Below, in pieces: positions 11,392 to 14,601 of a stretch of 14,601 nt of DNA; within the stretch, counting starts at the first letter, position 1, and each line of letters starts with the position of its first letter. Position numbers and translations under genes: made by a program. This DNA is from Tumulicola sp039922955. Its GTDB lineage: Bacteria; Vulcanimicrobiota; Vulcanimicrobiia; Vulcanimicrobiales; Vulcanimicrobiaceae. The stretch lies in contig JBDTDR010000169.1 of NCBI GenBank assembly GCA_039922955.1, positions 1 through 14,601 of the forward strand, read 5' to 3'. A model generated the notes under the pieces. The model did not search any database and was not told the origin of the DNA. It worked only from the letters and a program-made list of their open reading frames with translations.

Positions 11392-14187
11392 ATGGTCGGG
11401 GAATCCGTGAGATGCCGTCAATTCGTCGGGCGGGTGGGCGAACTGGCGGCCCTTGAAAGCGCGCGGAAGTCGCTGGCTAAAAGCAGCGGCTCCTTCGTCT
11501 TGATCTCCGGTGAGGCGGGCATCGGTAAAACGCGCTTGCTGACCGAGTTCCTCGAAGGTCTCGATCGCCGGCGTGCGCGCCACGTCGTCAACACCGAGTG
11601 TCTGCAACGCGCGCAGCAACCGCTCGGGCCGCTGCGAGCATTCTTGCGCGCCCTCGTGCCGCACGTCGAGCTTGCAGATCTATCCGGGGCCGTGCTGGGC
11701 GCGCTGGTGCAGACCGTACCCGATCGGCTGCCGCGCGGCGTCGTGGAGGCACACTCCGGGATCGCGCTCGAGAAAGATCGACTGTTCGCGGCAGTCTTGG
11801 AACTCCTGCATTACGTTTGCGCGAAGCGCGCGACGATTTTAACCGTCGAAGACGTCCACTGGGCGGATGATTCGACGCTGGAGTTTCTCGGCTACGTGGC
11901 CCGTCGCATGCAACCCATGCGGCTGCTCGTCATCGCCACGTATCGTTCGGACGAACTCGGCGCTAACGAAGGATTGCTTCTCGGACTCTCGCCGCTGCTG
12001 CGCGAATCGGCCGTACGCCGCGTCACGCTGGAGCCGCTCGCGCCGCCCGAGATTCGCGCGCTCGTACACGGCGCGGCTGCGGGACGCGCCGCGTTGCCCG
12101 AAACAGTCGCGCTCAACATCGAGCATCTCAGCGAGGGGAATCCCTTCTTTGCCGAAGAGCTGGTGAACGACTACGTGGAACACAGCGGGCCGCGGAGCGG
12201 CCCGTCGCATCTGCCGCTTTCGATTCGGGCCTCGATAACGGCTCGCTTGAGCGACCTATCCAAAGACGAGCGCAACGTCATCAAGCACGCCGCCGTCTTA
12301 GGGCCGCGGTTCGATCCCGAAGTGCTCGCGGTCGTGATGAACTGTGAGCTGCAGGATCTTTTTCCGTCGCTTCGCCGTGCGCGCGACCTCAATCTGCTCG
12401 TCGACGGCGGTCGAGGCCGGTTAAGCTGCCGCTTTCGGCACGCATTGACGCGTCAAACTGTCTACGATGAGCTACCGTCGTTCGAAGTCCGAGAGCTGCA
12501 CGCGCGTATTCTGCTGACGCTTGAAACCGGTGAAAACGCGGACGATCGGATCGAGGAACTCGCGTATCACGCGTGGGAATCGGGAGACGCAGCCAAGTGC
12601 CTCCACTACAACGAGCGCGCCGCAACCGCAACCTTTGCAATGCGCGCACTGCCCGAGGCACTGGTGTGCTTCGAGCGCGCCCTCGAAGCCGCCGCCCAAC
12701 CCGACGACCGCGCCCGGCTTTTCGAACGAATCGCGGTGCTCGAGCGGCTTCTCGGACACTACCAGCGCGCGATCGCCGCGTTCGAGGCCGCCCTGGCGGT
12801 TCGCCTCGATCGTCGCGAATGGGATGCCGCAGCGTTGCTGGCCGCGAGCGTCCTGGGCCAGCGGTATAACGCCGGCGACGCCGGCGCCCTGGACGGTGCC
12901 AGGCGATTTCTGCGCGAGTTCGGAGCCAAGCTAAGCAAGCTCGCTCGCAACCACCTTCTGGTCGCCGCCGCACGCGTCACCAGCGCACAAGTCAGCGTTC
13001 CGTCTGCCGACGAGTTCCTCGATCAGGTCGTAGATCCGATCGATCTTCCGCCCGTCGTTCGCAAGAACTTCTTGATCGTTCAGTTGATGCGGCACTCGTA
13101 TTTTTTCGACGCGACGGCGTGGCGGCGCGCCGCCGGAGCCGTCGACGAGCTTTTGCCTGCGCTCGCGCCGGAAGCGGTGGTTGAAGCTGAAGCGGCTTTG
13201 GCGCTTACGGGCGTCTATCTTGCGCAGAATGAGATCGTGGAACGGTCGCTCGCGCGCGCGCATCGCGTGGAGCGGGAGTGGGGATTTCGGGGACTGCGTG
13301 CGTACAGTGTCGCCGTCGAGGCCGCCCACCTGTATCAGCGCGGCAAACTCGCGGAGGCATCGTCGCGAATAGGCGAGATTCTGGCAAACGCCGACGTCAC
13401 GCCGGCGGTTCTGGTTGCATTGCCGATCGCCGCGTACTTGGCTGGGGCCTACGGCGATGAGACACTCTTGCGCAGGTTCGACGAGGACCACATCCGCCAC
13501 GCCCGCGCGAACCCGGCCGAGCTCGACTCCCTGTTGGTGATTGGCGCCGTTGCGGGATTGCTGGCCTCCAAAGGTGCGCGAGGAGATGCCCAGGCCGACC
13601 TGCTGCGAGCGGTCAAGCTGGTCGAATACGCGGCGCCGGAAGCCATGTACGTGCTGATCAATGCGGCTGAAATCTTGCCCGAGAGCCAGCACGATCGCAT
13701 CGTCACGCTCGCTCGCCTGGCCGCCGGAAGCGGAAACGAAGTCGCGGTCGCGACCGAGGCGCTGGTTCGCGCAACGATTGCCGCGCGACGTGGAAGCGCG
13801 TCGGAAGCGCAGCGGTACGGCCGCCAGGCCGCGAAGGCGTACGAAGCCTTTGGCTGGCCCCTGCTCGAAGGAAGCGCCCACGCAGCGGCCGGCGATACCG
13901 CGCTCGCGCTCTCGCTCTACGAACGCTGTGGAGCCATAGGGTTCGTGCGCCGACTCGAATCAGCGCGCGTCGAAACGCCCGATGACGCGTTCTCCGCGCT
14001 GTCGTCTCGCGAAAACCAAATCGTCGCGCTCCTCGCGCGAGGTCTCTCGAATACCGAGATCGCCAAAGATCTCAACGTCGGCGGTAAGACGGTGGAAAAG
14101 CACGTTTCATCGGTGTTCAGGAAGTTAGGGCTGCGCTCGCGATCGCAAGTGGCAGCCCGGGTAGCCGCCGGCTCACGCGGAAACTAA
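11392..14187 (+). CDS. ATPase/TPR/LuxR-type transcriptional regulator (STAND-like)
   Basis: A 931-aa cytoplasmic regulator with the order ATPase, winged-helix, TPR-like repeats, LuxR DNA-binding domain. The ATPase domain (about 10-260) starts with FVGRVGEL and has Walker A GEAGIGKT (40-47, K46), Walker B and following residues TVEDVHWAD (151-159), and a sensor-like ATYRSDE (182-188). A winged-helix-like region spans about 280-380. Helical TPR-like repeats occupy about 385-860. The C-terminal LuxR/GerE HTH (868-925) includes LSSRENQIVALLARGLSN and KTVEKHVSSVFRKLGLRSR. Such proteins are switched by ATP and ligand or partner binding to the repeat domain, as in MalT. No target genes can be named. 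The start is ATG 11392, 12 nt after the preceding stop and without a Shine-Dalgarno, which suggests re-initiation. GTG 11407, with GGGGA at 11398-11402 (4-nt spacing), is an alternative start giving 926 aa. Confidence 0.93.
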   Translation: MVGESVRCRQFVGRVGELAALESARKSLAKSSGSFVLISGEAGIGKTRLLTEFLEGLDRRRARHVVNTECLQRAQQPLGPLRAFLRALVPHVELADLSGAVLGALVQTVPDRLPRGVVEAHSGIALEKDRLFAAVLELLHYVCAKRATILTVEDVHWADDSTLEFLGYVARRMQPMRLLVIATYRSDELGANEGLLLGLSPLLRESAVRRVTLEPLAPPEIRALVHGAAAGRAALPETVALNIEHLSEGNPFFAEELVNDYVEHSGPRSGPSHLPLSIRASITARLSDLSKDERNVIKHAAVLGPRFDPEVLAVVMNCELQDLFPSLRRARDLNLLVDGGRGRLSCRFRHALTRQTVYDELPSFEVRELHARILLTLETGENADDRIEELAYHAWESGDAAKCLHYNERAATATFAMRALPEALVCFERALEAAAQPDDRARLFERIAVLERLLGHYQRAIAAFEAALAVRLDRREWDAAALLAASVLGQRYNAGDAGALDGARRFLREFGAKLSKLARNHLLVAAARVTSAQVSVPSADEFLDQVVDPIDLPPVVRKNFLIVQLMRHSYFFDATAWRRAAGAVDELLPALAPEAVVEAEAALALTGVYLAQNEIVERSLARAHRVEREWGFRGLRAYSVAVEAAHLYQRGKLAEASSRIGEILANADVTPAVLVALPIAAYLAGAYGDETLLRRFDEDHIRHARANPAELDSLLVIGAVAGLLASKGARGDAQADLLRAVKLVEYAAPEAMYVLINAAEILPESQHDRIVTLARLAAGSGNEVAVATEALVRATIAARRGSASEAQRYGRQAAKAYEAFGWPLLEGSAHAAAGDTALALSLYERCGAIGFVRRLESARVETPDDAFSALSSRENQIVALLARGLSNTEIAKDLNVGGKTVEKHVSSVFRKLGLRSRSQVAARVAAGSRGN

Positions 14188-14191
14188 TCGC

Positions 14192-14246
14192 CGCTGGGAA
14201 TCATGGTGCCACCCAGGTGGCATGGTGGGCGCCTACGATTCCCGCG
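14192..14246 (+). promoter_or_regulatory. two-stem inverted-repeat structure between the regulator and the last gene
   Basis: The outer arms GGGAATC (14196-14202) and GATTCCC (14237-14243) are perfect complements. With a bulged T at 14195 they can be extended by CGC (14192-14194) and GCG (14244-14246). Inside lies a second palindrome, TGCCACC-CA-GGTGGCA (14207-14222). The whole structure begins 5 nt after the regulator stop and ends 2 nt before the next ATG. There is no T run, so it does not look like an intrinsic terminator. It may be an operator, an mRNA structure controlling the downstream start, or a Rho-independent-like end lacking its U tract. Confidence 0.5.
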
Positions 14247-14248
14247 TG

Positions 14249-14601
14249 ATGGATCCGATTCTGCTGGCGCAACGACTACCCCATATGGGCGAGCGCGCGA
14301 TGCGCGGGGCGATCGTAACGTTAACCCTGCCGCGTGAAGCCGGCGAGCGCCATGCAACTCAGCAGGCGCTGGCCAACGACGCGCTGATTCGATTCGAGCG
14401 CATGGTGCAGCGCGCTGCGGGCGACGGGATTCGTCCCGCACTCCTGTTCGCCGAGCGGGATCGCATCATGGGCGATCTGCGAACGTTTGCCGCCAGCCGC
14501 CTCGCGTCGCGGCTGTTTGCCGTGAGGCGCCGCGACGTGGTCGCGATCGGACGCGAGGCCGGCGCCTTCGATGCGCTGGTACGCGGACGCCGCGGCGGAG
14601 T
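14249..14601 (+). CDS. hypothetical protein, Arg-rich (3' partial)
   Basis: An open frame of 117 codons from ATG 14249 to the window edge without a stop. The sequence begins MDPILLAQRLPHMGERAM and is rich in Arg, Ala and Leu. It is probably helical at first, then moves to a more mixed stretch near VVAIGREAGAFDALVRG. I do not recognise the family. In-frame alternative starts are GTG 14246 and ATG 14222. None has a convincing Shine-Dalgarno, partly because the inverted-repeat structure fills the upstream region. The third codon positions are GC-rich, as in the neighbouring genes, which supports real coding. It lies 61 nt after the regulator and may belong to the same transcript. Confidence 0.6.
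   Translation, partial: MDPILLAQRLPHMGERAMRGAIVTLTLPREAGERHATQQALANDALIRFERMVQRAAGDGIRPALLFAERDRIMGDLRTFAASRLASRLFAVRRRDVVAIGREAGAFDALVRGRRGG

Overview
The window is about 14.6 kb of GC-rich bacterial chromosome, and every gene I can support lies on the + strand. It opens inside rpoB and carries rpoC further on, so it is a core chromosomal locus. The compact RpoC (1263 aa, with both zinc sites), a predicted lipoprotein, the high GC content, and the combination of a DUF5069-like protein, a beta-propeller lipoprotein and a large ATPase-LuxR regulator suggest an uncultured Terrabacteria-type lineage. My best guess is Candidatus Eremiobacterota (WPS-2). That is inference from memory of gene styles, not a database result.

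Region 1 (1-5691): rpoB lacks its 5' end, which lies outside the window, and finishes with a 148-residue, strongly acidic C-terminal extension. Three small metabolic-type genes follow in a tightly packed run: a 3-hydroxyisobutyrate-dehydrogenase-family oxidoreductase (6 nt after rpoB), a DUF5069-like protein (8-nt overlap) and an alpha/beta hydrolase (4-nt GTGA overlap). They look translationally coupled to rpoB and separate rpoB from rpoC, which are adjacent in most bacteria.

Region 2 (5692-9723): a 240-nt gap holds a cluster of short hairpins, a good sigma70-type promoter (TTGCCT, 17 nt, TAGAAT) and a leader of about 124 nt with repeated CGGCAAC words. rpoC then starts at a TTG codon. This suggests that rpoC has its own promoter.

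Region 3 (9724-14601): a probable second operon codes for a beta-propeller lipoprotein whose start codon abuts a perfect hairpin, a stand-alone 181-aa protein, and a 931-aa ATPase/TPR/LuxR-type (STAND-like) transcription factor. The 181-aa protein aligns without a single gap to residues 289-450 of the 931-aa protein (64 of 162 identical by my hand count). It is therefore a free-standing copy of that regulator's winged-helix/early-TPR module. The two are in the same reading frame, separated only by one TAG stop and 12 nt. After a two-stem inverted-repeat structure, a final unrecognised Arg-rich gene runs off the window.

The observations most worth following up are the free-standing regulator module next to its full-length relative, and the split rpoB/rpoC arrangement with its own rpoC promoter and structured leader.
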